A stretch of DNA of 33,852 nucleotides from Streptomyces sp. Je 1-79 (GTDB taxonomy: Bacteria > Actinomycetota > Actinomycetes > Streptomycetales > Streptomycetaceae): positions 354,737 through 388,588 of the forward strand of contig NZ_JAMGSL010000008.1 in assembly GCF_025195125.1 (NCBI RefSeq), given 5' to 3'. Each line of letters begins with the position of its first letter. Within the stretch, counting starts at the first letter, position 1. The translations under genes and the position numbers were made by a program. Below, one piece after another: positions 1-6,944 of this stretch. The notes beneath the pieces were generated by a model that did no database searches, was not told the origin of the DNA, and saw nothing but the letters and a program-made list of their open reading frames with translations.

Positions 1-30
1 CGCGGGGCCGCGCTGTAGCGCGGCCCCGCG
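1..30. terminator. Perfect GC hairpin downstream of the DUF3040 gene
   Basis: Two perfectly complementary 12-base arms (1-12 and 19-30) enclose a 6-base loop. The hairpin lies just past the 3' end of the minus-strand DUF3040 gene and has no T-run, which is usual for Streptomyces terminators. It touches the window edge, so it could also serve a gene outside the window. Confidence 0.6.
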
Positions 31-73
31 GGGCTCGGTGTCGTGTAGGGGGCCGGGGGCCCTCAGCGCGGCG

Positions 74-478
74 TCAGTGGCCGCCGCCCTGCTGCTCGTC
101 GCGGCGGCGCTGCCACCGCTCCTCGATCCGGTGCATCATCGAGCGGCGCTGCCGGGTCTGGCGGCCACCGGCCGCCGCCCCGCCATCCGCCTGCTGCTCA
201 CCCGGTTTGGGCGCCTTGCGCCATCCGGTGACCGCCAGTACCGCGCAGCCCAGCATGACGAGGAACCCCACCACGCTGATCCAGATCTGCTGAGCGACCA
301 TTCCAGCCATGAGGAGCGCGATACCCACCAGGAAGCCGGCGACTGCCTGGTAGACCCGTCGCCGGGTGTACGTACGCAGTCCGCTTCCCTCGAGCGCTGT
401 CGCGAACTTGGGATCTTCGGCGTACAGCGCTCGCTCCATCTGCTCGAGCATTCGCTGCTCGTGCTCCGAGAGCGGCAC
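74..478 (-). CDS. DUF3040 domain membrane protein
   Basis: This 134-residue protein opens with the DUF3040 signature (PLSEHEQRMLEQMERAL followed by DPKFA). Two hydrophobic segments lie at about residues 44-62 and 66-84, and the C-terminal third is basic, Gly/Arg/Gln-rich and probably cytoplasmic. The start is GTG at 476-478, with an AGGAGG ribosome site about 6 nt upstream. A small hairpin (497-512) sits in the leader just before that site. DUF3040 proteins are small actinobacterial membrane proteins often found beside the division/cell-wall cluster; their function is unknown. The family call is firm. Any role in the envelope is only inferred from that usual neighbourhood. Confidence 0.9.
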   Translation of the reverse strand: MPLSEHEQRMLEQMERALYAEDPKFATALEGSGLRTYTRRRVYQAVAGFLVGIALLMAGMVAQQIWISVVGFLVMLGCAVLAVTGWRKAPKPGEQQADGGAAAGGRQTRQRRSMMHRIEERWQRRRDEQQGGGH

Positions 479-711
479 GGAGTCCTCCTAGTCGTCGGTC
501 GCGGGGGCGACCGGGATGCGGCCCTTTCAGGATAGGCAGGGAATCGTCCCCGTGAAACCCGCCCTCAACGCCAATCGTCAATCCGGGCCGCCAAGCGGTT
601 CGGGTTGCTGAGGCGTTGATTCCCCAGCACCTTGCCTGTCATGCCGAACGGTGTCCCCCGATCATACGGGGCGAAGCCCGTGACCGGAGGTGCTGTGGCG
701 TACTCCATGTG

Positions 712-741
712 CGGTTGCGTCCCTGATCAGCGACGCGACCG
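712..741 (-). terminator. Likely terminator of the methyltransferase gene
   Basis: Arms of 10 bases (712-721 and 732-741, one G-T pair) flank a 10-base loop. The hairpin begins 5 nt past the stop codon of the minus-strand methyltransferase gene. The stretch 479-711 between here and the DUF3040 gene shows no convincing gene. Confidence 0.5.
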
Positions 742-746
742 GGGTG

Positions 747-1535
747 TCAGGCGGGCTTCTCGCCCAGGACGTGCAACTGGGTGGCGATGGCATGGAAGGA
801 GGACAGCTCCGCCGCGGCGGCCTCCAGCTTGAGCAGCGCCTCCGCCGCGCCGGGCTCGGTGTCGACGAGAACACCGGGGACCAGATCGGCGAAGACCCGC
901 ACGCCGTGGACCGCGCCGACGTCCAGGCCGGCCGCGCCCGCAAGCTCGGTGAGCTGGTCCGCCGTGAAGCGCCGGGGCACCGGGTCGCCGGTGCCCCAGC
1001 GCCCGGCCGGATCGCTGAGGGCGTTCCTGGCCTCGGTGAAGTGGCCGGCCAGTGCGCGGGCGAGGACGGCGCCGCCGACGCCCGCGGCGAGCAGGCTGAG
1101 CGCGCCGCCGCCCCGCAGCGCGGCCGTGGCGTTCCGTACGCCCTCGGCCGGGTCGTCCACGTACTCCAGGACGCCGTGGCAGAGCACCACGTCGTACCCG
1201 TCGCGCCCGACCACGTCGAAGAGGCCGCGGATGTCGCCCTGGACCCCGCTGACCCGCTCGGCGACTCCGGCCTCGGCGGCCCGGCGCTCCAGCGCGAACA
1301 GGGCGTTCGGGCTGGGGTCGACGACCGTGACCCGGTGACCGAGGCGGGCCACCGGCACCGCGAAGTTCCCGGAGCCGCCTCCCGTGTCGAGGACGTCGAG
1401 GCAGTCCTTCCCGGTGGCCTTGACCCGGCGATCGAGGGCGTCCTTGAGGACGTCCCAGACGACGGCCGTACGAAGGGAGGCGCGCGACGGGCGCGACGAC
1501 GCCTCTCGACCGAAGACAGGGGAAGGGTCCGACAC
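747..1535 (-). CDS. Class I SAM-dependent methyltransferase
   Basis: The product is 262 residues. The SAM-binding motif I reads LDVLDTGGGSGNFAVP at about residues 46-61, followed by an acidic residue at the end of strand 2 (TVVDPS) and a motif IV-like stretch (YDVVLCHGVLEYVDD), all typical of the methyltransferase_11/25 fold. The C-terminal half carries a substrate-binding insert with no recognisable specificity signature. The start is GTG at 1533-1535, behind a GAGGAG ribosome site 9 nt upstream. It is transcribed on the same strand as the downstream DUF3040 gene but is separated by 268 bp and a hairpin, so it is probably a separate unit. The substrate cannot be told from sequence. Confidence 0.85.
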   Translation of the reverse strand: MSDPSPVFGREASSRPSRASLRTAVVWDVLKDALDRRVKATGKDCLDVLDTGGGSGNFAVPVARLGHRVTVVDPSPNALFALERRAAEAGVAERVSGVQGDIRGLFDVVGRDGYDVVLCHGVLEYVDDPAEGVRNATAALRGGGALSLLAAGVGGAVLARALAGHFTEARNALSDPAGRWGTGDPVPRRFTADQLTELAGAAGLDVGAVHGVRVFADLVPGVLVDTEPGAAEALLKLEAAAAELSSFHAIATQLHVLGEKPA

Positions 1536-1586
1536 GGCTGTTGACTCCTCGGTGACGGTGTACGAACGCCTCCCACCCTATGGCCT

Positions 1587-1602
1587 CGGGGGTGCTCCCC
1601 CG
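1587..1602 (-). terminator. Short CGGGGG/CCCCCG hairpin
   Basis: A 6-bp stem with a TGCT loop lies 12 nt past the stop of the HEPN-domain gene and before the methyltransferase gene. Hairpins of this G5/C5 form with a four-base loop recur in Streptomyces intergenic regions. It probably ends the HEPN transcript. Confidence 0.45.
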
Positions 1603-1614
1603 CTCAACCGTCTC

Positions 1615-2145
1615 TCACCCGGTGGCCTCTCCCGCACCGGTCTGGCGGGGCAGTACGGGCTGGAGGACGAGAAGGCGCTCGACCAGGCGCAGGAACATCG
1701 CCGCGTCCCGGAGCAGGTCGTCGGCGTCCCTCGGGGTCGCCGCGCCCGGTATGCCCGCCTCGGCCCGGGCCCGGCGGGAGGCGCCGGAGGCGAACAGGGC
1801 GCTCCACTCGGTGAGCTCGGGCGCTATCTCGGGCAGCACTTCCCAGGCGCTCCGGATCCGGGTCCGTTTACGGGGATGGGTCTCGGGCCGGCCCCGGGCG
1901 GCCAGCACCGCCGCGGCGGTGCGCAGCGCGGCGAGGTGGGCGGTGGCATACCGCTCGTTGGGCCGGTCGAAGCCGGCGGCCTCGTCGAGACCGGCGCGGG
2001 CCTGGGCGAGCAGGTCGAGGGCGGCGGGCGGCGCCGAGGAACGGCGCGGCACGGGGTGGACGTCGGACGGTGGTCCGGCCAGTGCGGGGGCAGGGCGCGC
2101 CCCAGGGCGGCGCCTGGGCGCGGCTGCTGCGGAGGAGCTGGTCAT
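1615..2145 (-). CDS. SAV_6107 family HEPN domain protein
   Basis: The product is 176 residues. The first ~40 are Pro/Arg/Ala-rich and disordered. From about residue 41 a helical domain matches the HEPN SAV_6107 family (ALDLLAQARAGLDEA, then NERYATAHLAALRTAAAVL, then a C-terminal RDADDLLRDAAMFLRLVERLL helix). An R-x4-H pair (R65, H70) is present, but it lies in the first helical pair and not where the catalytic RNase motif usually sits, so nuclease activity is not implied. The start is ATG at 2143-2145 with AGGAGG 6 nt upstream; longer forms of this frame run antisense through the next operon and are not real. No nucleotidyltransferase antitoxin partner is adjacent. It is divergent from the ATPase-YhgE module. 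Confidence 0.85.
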   Translation of the reverse strand: MTSSSAAAAPRRRPGARPAPALAGPPSDVHPVPRRSSAPPAALDLLAQARAGLDEAAGFDRPNERYATAHLAALRTAAAVLAARGRPETHPRKRTRIRSAWEVLPEIAPELTEWSALFASGASRRARAEAGIPGAATPRDADDLLRDAAMFLRLVERLLVLQPVLPRQTGAGEATG

Positions 2146-2233
2146 GACGAGCCTCCTGTCGTCGTGTGACGGCTCTGTGTCCGTATGTGTCCATGGTGAA
2201 GGGCACCACTGACAGCCACGCTGACCTGCCGTT

Positions 2234-2285
2234 TTGCCGGGAGGAGCGATCCGGGATAGGTTTTTGCACTGACTGGTCAGTTCAA
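2234..2285 (+). promoter_or_regulatory. Promoter with overlapping TetR-type palindromic operator
   Basis: A TTGCCG box (2234-2239) and a TAGGTT box (2257-2262) are 17 nt apart. Directly behind the -10 lies an inverted repeat: arms ACTGAC and GTCAGT around a TG centre (2268-2281). It extends outward to TTG...CAA at 2264-2285 with one mismatch. The palindrome covers the expected transcription start near 2269, the classic position for a TetR repressor. The obvious candidate ligand is the TetR protein encoded at 5322-5930, the third gene of the unit. The match to a TetR operator is by form; the pairing with that protein is inferred. Confidence 0.7.
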
Positions 2286-2310
2286 AAGTGGGGAAAGTGG
2301 GGGTGGACCG

Positions 2311-3219
2311 GTGGAAGCGAACCCGGAGGAGCCGCACGGCGCTGCCGTCGTCGCGGACGGATTCGGGCTGAAGGGACCGCGCGGCTGGGTCTTCCGCGGG
2401 GTCGGCTTCCGGGCCGAGCCCGGCGCGCTCGTCGCGATCGAGGGGCCGTCCGGGTCGGGCCGCACCTGCCTGCTGCTCGCGCTGACCGGCCGGATGAAGC
2501 CCCAGGAGGGCCACGCCGAGGTCGCAGGCCTCCCGCTGCCCCGCAGGATGGCCGCCGTGCGCCGGATCAGCGCGCTCGGCCCGGTGCCCGGGGTGAGCGA
2601 CCTCGACCCCGCTCTCACCGTCGCCGAGCATCTGCGCGAGCGCGCCCTGCTCCAGCGCCGCTACGACGGCGCCGTACGGGCCCTGCTGCGGCCGCCAGGC
2701 GAGCGGGCCGCCGCCACCAGGGCGCGGATCGACGCCGCCCTGGAGGCCTCCGGGCTCGATCTGGACGCCCTGCCGAAGGGCGAGCGGACGTCCGTACGAG
2801 ACCTGGAGCGCTTGGAGGCGCTCCGCCTGTCCGTGGCCCTGGCCCTGATCGGCCGGCCCCGGCTGCTCGCCCTCGACGACGCCGACCTCAAGCTCTCGGC
2901 CGCCGACCGGGCCGAGGCCTGGGCGCTGCTGCGCTCGATCGCCGACGCCGGGACGACGGTCCTCGCCGTGTGCAGCGAGGCCCCCGAGGACGCCCTGAGG
3001 GTCACCACGACACCACGCGCCGCCGACGACGCCACCGAAGACACCGCGGACGGCGCCGACGGCGCGGACACCGACGACGCCGACGACACCGACAGCGCGA
3101 CCGAAGACACCGCAGACGGCGCCGCCGCGGACGCGACCGGAGCCGCTGCCGAGGACGCCACCGAAGACACGACCGAGGAGGGGGAAGCCGATGCGCTCGC
3201 CGAAACTGGCCGCGCTTGA
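2311..3219 (+). CDS. Degenerate ABC-type ATPase with acidic C-terminal tail
   Basis: This 302-residue protein has the layout of an ABC nucleotide-binding domain (residues ~10-230), but its key motifs are altered. The Walker A motif reads GPSGSGRT, with Arg in place of the Lys. No LSGGQ signature is present where it should precede VALALIGRPRLLALDD. The Walker B ends in D-D and not D-E. The H-loop histidine is replaced (TVLAVCSEA). Residues ~235-302 form an Asp/Glu/Ala/Thr tail with repeated ATEDTADGA units. The start is GTG at 2311. The 3' end overlaps the next gene by 29 bp, so the two are translationally linked. It probably partners the YhgE/Pip membrane protein. It may bind nucleotide weakly or not hydrolyse it; a structural role is possible. 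Confidence 0.8.
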   Translation: MEANPEEPHGAAVVADGFGLKGPRGWVFRGVGFRAEPGALVAIEGPSGSGRTCLLLALTGRMKPQEGHAEVAGLPLPRRMAAVRRISALGPVPGVSDLDPALTVAEHLRERALLQRRYDGAVRALLRPPGERAAATRARIDAALEASGLDLDALPKGERTSVRDLERLEALRLSVALALIGRPRLLALDDADLKLSAADRAEAWALLRSIADAGTTVLAVCSEAPEDALRVTTTPRAADDATEDTADGADGADTDDADDTDSATEDTADGAAADATGAAAEDATEDTTEEGEADALAETGRA

Positions 3220-5278
3220 GCTGAAGCGGTTCGGCAGGGGGAAGCTGCCGCGCGCCGCGCTCGTCGCGATCCTGCTGCTGCCGCTGCTGTACGGCGCGCT
3301 GTACCTCTGGTCCTTCTGGGACCCGTACAGCAGGCTCGACCGGATACCCGTCGCGCTCGTCAACGACGACAAGGGCGCCACCGCCGACGGCAAGAAGATC
3401 AACGCCGGCGACGACATCACCGAGAACCTGCTCGACAGCAAGGTCTTCGCCTGGCGGCAGGTGAGCGACGCCGAGGCCCGCAAGGGCGTCGAGGACGGGA
3501 CGTACTACCTCTCGCTGACCATGCCGGAGGACTTCAGCGCCCGGATCGCCTCCAGCTCGGGCGACTCCCCCGAGACGGGCGCGCTGAAGGTCCGTACGAA
3601 CGACGCCAACAACTACATCGTCGGGCAGATCTCGCGGACGGTCTTCTCCGAGGTGCGCACCGCCGCCTCCACGAAGTCCTCGCGCTCCTTCCTCGACAAG
3701 ATCTTCATCTCGTTCTCCGACATCCATGACGCCACCGCCGACGCGGCCAAGGGCGCGGGTGACCTCAAGACCGGCGTGGACAAGGCCAAGAAGGGCTCCA
3801 AGAGCCTGGCCGACGGGCTGAAGAGCGCCAAGGACGGCAGCGGGGACCTGGCCTCCGGCCTGAAGAAGCTCGACAAGGGCGCGGGCGACCTGGAGACCGG
3901 CTCCCGGCAGGTCGCCGACGGCACGAAGGCGCTCGCCGACAAGGTCGACGGTACGGCCGCCAAGGTCCGCCCGTACCTGAAGAACAACGGCAAGACGATC
4001 GGCGACACCGCCCGGCTGGTCTCCGACGCCGCCGGAGCCGTCCGCAACGACCTGGCCGACGTGGTCCGCCGCGCGCCGGTCGCCCGGAGCGCCGCCCACG
4101 TCGCTGACGACAAGCTGGGGGCCCTCCACAAGAAGGAGTGCGTCGACAACCCGCTGCCGGACCCCAAGACCTGCCCGGTCCTCAAGGAGGCCAAGACCAC
4201 GGCCCACGACGTGGCCAAGATCGCCGACGACCTCCACGAGCTGGCCAAGGACAGCGACGGCGACCTGAAGAAGCTGGACAAGCGTCTCGCCACCGTGCAG
4301 AAGCAGGCCGACGAGCTCGCCAAGGCAGCCCCGCACCTGGACGACGACCTCGAAGGCGCCGTCAAGAAGATCCACAGGCTCAACGACGGCGCCCAGAAGG
4401 TCGCCAAGGGCGCCGACCAGCTCCACACGGGCCTGACCAGCGCCAAGACCGGCTCGGCGAGCCTCGACAGCGGGGTCGGCAGGCTGAAGAAGGGCGCCGG
4501 GGAGCTCGACGGCGGAATGTTCAAGCTCGCCGACGGTTCCGGAGAGCTGGCCACGGGTCTGAAGGAGGGGGTCGCCAAGATCCCCGACTACGACAAGCCG
4601 GACCGTGACCGGCGTACGGAGGTCATGGCCGATCCCGTCGAGCTCGCCTCCCAGTCCCTGCACAAGGCGCCCAACTACGGCACCGGCTTCGCCCCGTACT
4701 TCATCCCGCTCTCCCTCTGGGTCGGCGCGATGGTGGCGTACATGCTGATCCAGCCGCTCAACCGGCGCGCGCTCGCCGCCGGGGCCTCGGCCTGGCGGAT
4801 CGCCCTGGCAGGCTGGCTGCCCGTCGCGGCCATCGGGCTGCTCCAGGTCGCCGCGCTGATGTCGGTGCTCCACTGGGGCCTCGGCCTCCAGATGGCCAGG
4901 GCCGCCGGAACGGTCGGCTTCCTGGCCCTGGTGACCTGCTGCTTCGCCGCGATCATCCAGTGGCTCAACGCCCGCTTCGGCGCGGCGGGACGGATCCTGG
5001 TGCTCGCCGTGCTGATGCTCCAGCTGACCTCGGCGGGCGGCACGTACCCCGTCCAGACCAGCCCGGGCTTCTTCAACGCGATCCACCCCTTCCTGCCGAT
5101 GAGTTACGTGGTCGAGTCGCTGCGCCGGCTGATCTCGGGCGGCGGGATCGGACCCGTCTGGCAGGCGTGCGCGGTCCTGGCCGCCTTCACGGTGGGCGCG
5201 CTGGCGCTGACCGCCGTCTCCGCGCGGCGCAGGCAGGTGTGGACCCTGGACCGGCTCCACCCCGACCTGTCCCTGTGA
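3191..5278 (+). CDS. YhgE/Pip family membrane protein
   Basis: The product is 695 residues. An N-terminal membrane span (about 20-40) is followed by the YhgE/Pip N-terminal domain (IPVALVNDDKGA and the TYYLSLTMPEDFS region). A long extracytoplasmic stretch (about 180-460) contains repeated G-x-x-x-L-x-x-G units (GAGDLKTG, GSGDLASG, GAGDLETG, GAGELDGG), typical of this family. About five membrane spans at the C-terminus (from residue ~500) resemble an ABC-2 type permease. Start ATG 3191 has a strong purine-rich GGAGGGGGA site. The family includes the lactococcal phage infection protein, Bacillus YhgE and, more distantly, EsaA of type VII secretion. Transport of some envelope substrate is an inference, supported by the ATPase-like gene overlapping upstream and the TetR gene downstream. 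Confidence 0.9.
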   Translation: MRSPKLAALELKRFGRGKLPRAALVAILLLPLLYGALYLWSFWDPYSRLDRIPVALVNDDKGATADGKKINAGDDITENLLDSKVFAWRQVSDAEARKGVEDGTYYLSLTMPEDFSARIASSSGDSPETGALKVRTNDANNYIVGQISRTVFSEVRTAASTKSSRSFLDKIFISFSDIHDATADAAKGAGDLKTGVDKAKKGSKSLADGLKSAKDGSGDLASGLKKLDKGAGDLETGSRQVADGTKALADKVDGTAAKVRPYLKNNGKTIGDTARLVSDAAGAVRNDLADVVRRAPVARSAAHVADDKLGALHKKECVDNPLPDPKTCPVLKEAKTTAHDVAKIADDLHELAKDSDGDLKKLDKRLATVQKQADELAKAAPHLDDDLEGAVKKIHRLNDGAQKVAKGADQLHTGLTSAKTGSASLDSGVGRLKKGAGELDGGMFKLADGSGELATGLKEGVAKIPDYDKPDRDRRTEVMADPVELASQSLHKAPNYGTGFAPYFIPLSLWVGAMVAYMLIQPLNRRALAAGASAWRIALAGWLPVAAIGLLQVAALMSVLHWGLGLQMARAAGTVGFLALVTCCFAAIIQWLNARFGAAGRILVLAVLMLQLTSAGGTYPVQTSPGFFNAIHPFLPMSYVVESLRRLISGGGIGPVWQACAVLAAFTVGALALTAVSARRRQVWTLDRLHPDLSL

Positions 5279-5321
5279 ACCCCCCTCTGTGACACCCGCG
5301 AGACCTGTGAGAATCGAGCCC

Positions 5322-5930
5322 ATGGACAGCAGCAGCACCAGACGCCAGGCGACGCGCGCGAAGCTCTACGAGGCCGCCGTCACCCTCATCGCCGAGCAGG
5401 GCTTCTCGGCGACCACGGTGGACGAGATCGCCGAGCGCGCGGGCGTCGCCAAGGGCACGGTCTACTACAACTTCAAGAGCAAGACCGAGCTCTTCGAGGA
5501 GCTGCTGCGGCACGGCGTCGGCCTGCTCACCGCCTCCCTGCGGGCGGCGGCCGAGGAGACGGCGGAGCGGGGCGGGAGCCGGGTCGACGCGCTGGACGCG
5601 ATGATCCGGGCCGGTCTGGTCTTCATCGACCGCTATCCGGCCTTCACCCAGCTGTACGTCGCCGAGCTCTGGCGCACCAACCGGGCCTGGAACGAGACCC
5701 TCCTGGTGGTCCGTCAGCAGGCGGTCGCGGTGGTGGAGGGCGTGCTGCGGGAGGGGGTCGAGGAGGGCGAGCTGAGCCAGGAGATCGACATCCCGCTCAC
5801 CGCGGCGGCGCTGGTCGGGATGGTCCTGGTGGCCGCCCTCGACTGGCAGGCCTTCCAGCGGGAGCGCTCGCTCGACGACGTCCACAGCGCGCTGTCCCGG
5901 CTGCTGCACGGGCGCGTGAGCGGCCGCTAG
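5322..5930 (+). CDS. TetR/AcrR family transcriptional regulator
   Basis: The product is 202 residues. The N-terminal helix-turn-helix (about 10-57) has the standard TetR pattern: LYEAAVTLIAEQGFSATTVDEIAERAGVA, continuing to GTVYYNFKSKTELFEELL. The C-terminal ligand/dimer domain is divergent. I chose ATG 5322; GTG codons at 5289 and 5307 are in frame, but the TetR helix begins right after the chosen start. It follows the YhgE gene by 43 bp and is probably the last gene of the same unit. It is the natural candidate to bind the palindrome at 2264-2285 and repress the whole module. The inducer is unknown. Confidence 0.9.
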   Translation: MDSSSTRRQATRAKLYEAAVTLIAEQGFSATTVDEIAERAGVAKGTVYYNFKSKTELFEELLRHGVGLLTASLRAAAEETAERGGSRVDALDAMIRAGLVFIDRYPAFTQLYVAELWRTNRAWNETLLVVRQQAVAVVEGVLREGVEEGELSQEIDIPLTAAALVGMVLVAALDWQAFQRERSLDDVHSALSRLLHGRVSGR

Positions 5931-5991
5931 GCCCCCTGGGCCGGGGGCGCGCCCGGCAGGCAGGACCCGCGGAACACGGGAAACACGACGA

Positions 5992-6024
5992 ACGGCGAGG
6001 CTCGATCCCCCCGAGCCTCGCCGT
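5992..6024 (+). terminator. Terminator after the TetR gene
   Basis: A perfect 13-bp stem (5992-6004 with 6012-6024) around a 7-base loop lies 62 nt past the TetR stop codon. It probably ends the ATPase-YhgE-TetR transcript. Confidence 0.75.
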
Positions 6025-6038
6025 CCGCCGTTCCAGCA

Positions 6039-6079
6039 CCCCCGTGCAACCCCCGTTGCTCCCCCGTGCACCCCCGTGC
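6039..6079. repeat. Iterated CCCCCGTGC motif
   Basis: Four copies of C5-GT(T)GC begin at 6039, 6050, 6061 and 6071, at spacings of 11, 11 and 10 bp. The spacing equals one helical turn. It may be only C-rich drift; no factor is known to me for it. Confidence 0.4.
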
Positions 6080-6205
6080 CGGCAGGCGCGCGACCCCGTT
6101 CCGCCACCCCGTGTCGGCGGTACCGGAGCCGCGCTCCCTCCGTGCTCCCCACTCTCTCGTCTCCGCAGGTCGGAACCCATCCGCGCACCTACTCATCTCG
6201 ACGTC

Positions 6206-6221
6206 TAGGTACGGGTACTCA
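6206..6221 (+). promoter_or_regulatory. Candidate MacR-binding palindrome
   Basis: The sequence TAGGTAC-GG-GTACTCA matches 12 of the 14 fixed positions of the MacR motif as I recall it (TGAGTAC-N2-GTACTCA, reported for S. coelicolor MacRS). It sits over the -35 region of the DUF4126 promoter, which otherwise lacks a -35 hexamer, as expected for an activated promoter. MacR itself is encoded at 29405-30079. Confidence 0.5.
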
Positions 6222-6229
6222 GAGCTGGT

Positions 6230-6235
6230 TACGAT
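6230..6235 (+). promoter_or_regulatory. -10 element of a leaderless promoter (DUF4126)
   Basis: TACGAT is followed by exactly 7 nt and then the GTG start at 6243. Transcription would begin at or next to the start codon. No ribosome binding site is visible, which fits a leaderless mRNA. Confidence 0.6.
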
Positions 6236-6242
6236 CGCGGGC

Positions 6243-6866
6243 GTGTCCGTACTCCCCCTGGTCTTCACCAGCGGCTGGGCGAGCGGGATCAACGCCTACG
6301 CGGTGGTCCTCCTGCTCGGCATCTTCGGCGCGACCGGCATCACCGACGAGGTGCCCGAGTCGTTGCAGCGCACCGACGTCCTCATCGCCGCCGGGGTGCT
6401 GTTCCTCTGCGAGGCGGTGGCGGACAAGATCCCCTACGTCGACTCCGTGTGGGACTCCGTCCACACCGTGATCCGGCCCGTGGCGGGCGCCGTGGTCGCC
6501 GCCCTGCTCGCCGGTCAGTCCGGTTCGATCCCCGAGCTCGCGGCGGGCGCGGTGGGCGGTACCACCGCCTTGCTGAGCCACTTCGTCAAGGCGGGGACCC
6601 GGATGGCGATCAACACCTCGCCCGAGCCGTTCTCCAACATCGCCATGAGCACGGCGGAGGACCTCGGGGTCGCCGGGATCATCACCTTCGCCATGTTCAA
6701 CCCCCAGGCGGCGGCCGTCATCGCGGCCGTGCTGCTCCTGCTCGGGCTGGTGATACTCGTCTTCCTCGCCCACAGCATCCGCCGGTTCCTGCGGCGCAGG
6801 GCGCAGCGCCGGGAGGAACGGCGCCTGGCCGCCGCGGAGCCCCGGCACCCGGTCCCGCCCGACTGA
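6243..6866 (+). CDS. DUF4126 domain membrane protein
   Basis: The product is 207 residues. The family pattern is clear at the N-terminus (FTSGWASGINAYAVVLLLG) and in the middle (ADKIPYVDSVWDSVHTVIRPVAGAV). Hydrophobic segments lie at about 10-30, 47-60, 78-95, 98-115 and 150-180. The C-terminal ~30 residues are strongly basic (RRFLRRRAQRREERR) and probably cytoplasmic. GTG 6243 is chosen because the family's N-terminus begins here and because a -10 element sits 7 nt upstream. The function of DUF4126 is unknown. Its promoter carries a MacR-like box, so it may belong to the set of membrane protein genes controlled by MacRS. That link is inferred. Confidence 0.85.
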   Translation: MSVLPLVFTSGWASGINAYAVVLLLGIFGATGITDEVPESLQRTDVLIAAGVLFLCEAVADKIPYVDSVWDSVHTVIRPVAGAVVAALLAGQSGSIPELAAGAVGGTTALLSHFVKAGTRMAINTSPEPFSNIAMSTAEDLGVAGIITFAMFNPQAAAVIAAVLLLLGLVILVFLAHSIRRFLRRRAQRREERRLAAAEPRHPVPPD

Positions 6867-6922
6867 CCACGCACCGGATCAGGGCTGTCGGTCTGACCGC
6901 GCACCGGATCAGGGCTGTCGGT
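6863..6922 (+). repeat. 30-bp tandem duplication across a stop codon
   Basis: Two adjacent 30-bp units (6863-6892 and 6893-6922) differ at one base (6869 versus 6899). The first unit contains the TGA stop of the DUF4126 gene. The second ends 9 bp before the -10 element of the next gene, so the duplication fills the -35 region of that promoter. Confidence 0.9.
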
Positions 6923-6931
6923 GGCGGCCGA

Positions 6932-6937
6932 TAAGGT
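6932..6937 (+). promoter_or_regulatory. -10 element of a leaderless promoter (FAD oxidoreductase)
   Basis: TAAGGT is followed by exactly 7 nt and then ATG 6945. There is no Shine-Dalgarno sequence before this ATG. No good -35 hexamer is visible because the 30-bp duplication occupies that region. Confidence 0.6.
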
Positions 6938-6944
6938 CACTGGC

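Larger units (their letters stand above)
5931..6242. other. 312-bp intergenic stretch with only regulatory signals
   Basis: I see no coding potential in this gap. It holds, in order, the TetR terminator hairpin (5992-6024), a C-rich iterated motif (6039-6079), a plain stretch of about 120 bp, a MacR-like palindrome (6206-6221) and a -10 element (6230-6235) placed for leaderless transcription of the DUF4126 gene. Confidence 0.6.

Noticed and set aside
1615..2145. HEPN/MNT toxin-antitoxin pair
   Set aside because: No nucleotidyltransferase gene is adjacent, and the R-x4-H pair is not in the usual catalytic position.
1615..3483. A 622-codon form of the HEPN protein
   Set aside because: Only the last 176 codons match the family. 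The true start at 2145 has a strong ribosome site, and the rest is antisense to the ATPase gene.
3002..5338. A 778-codon minus-strand open frame
   Set aside because: It lies fully antisense to the YhgE/Pip gene and has no family motifs.
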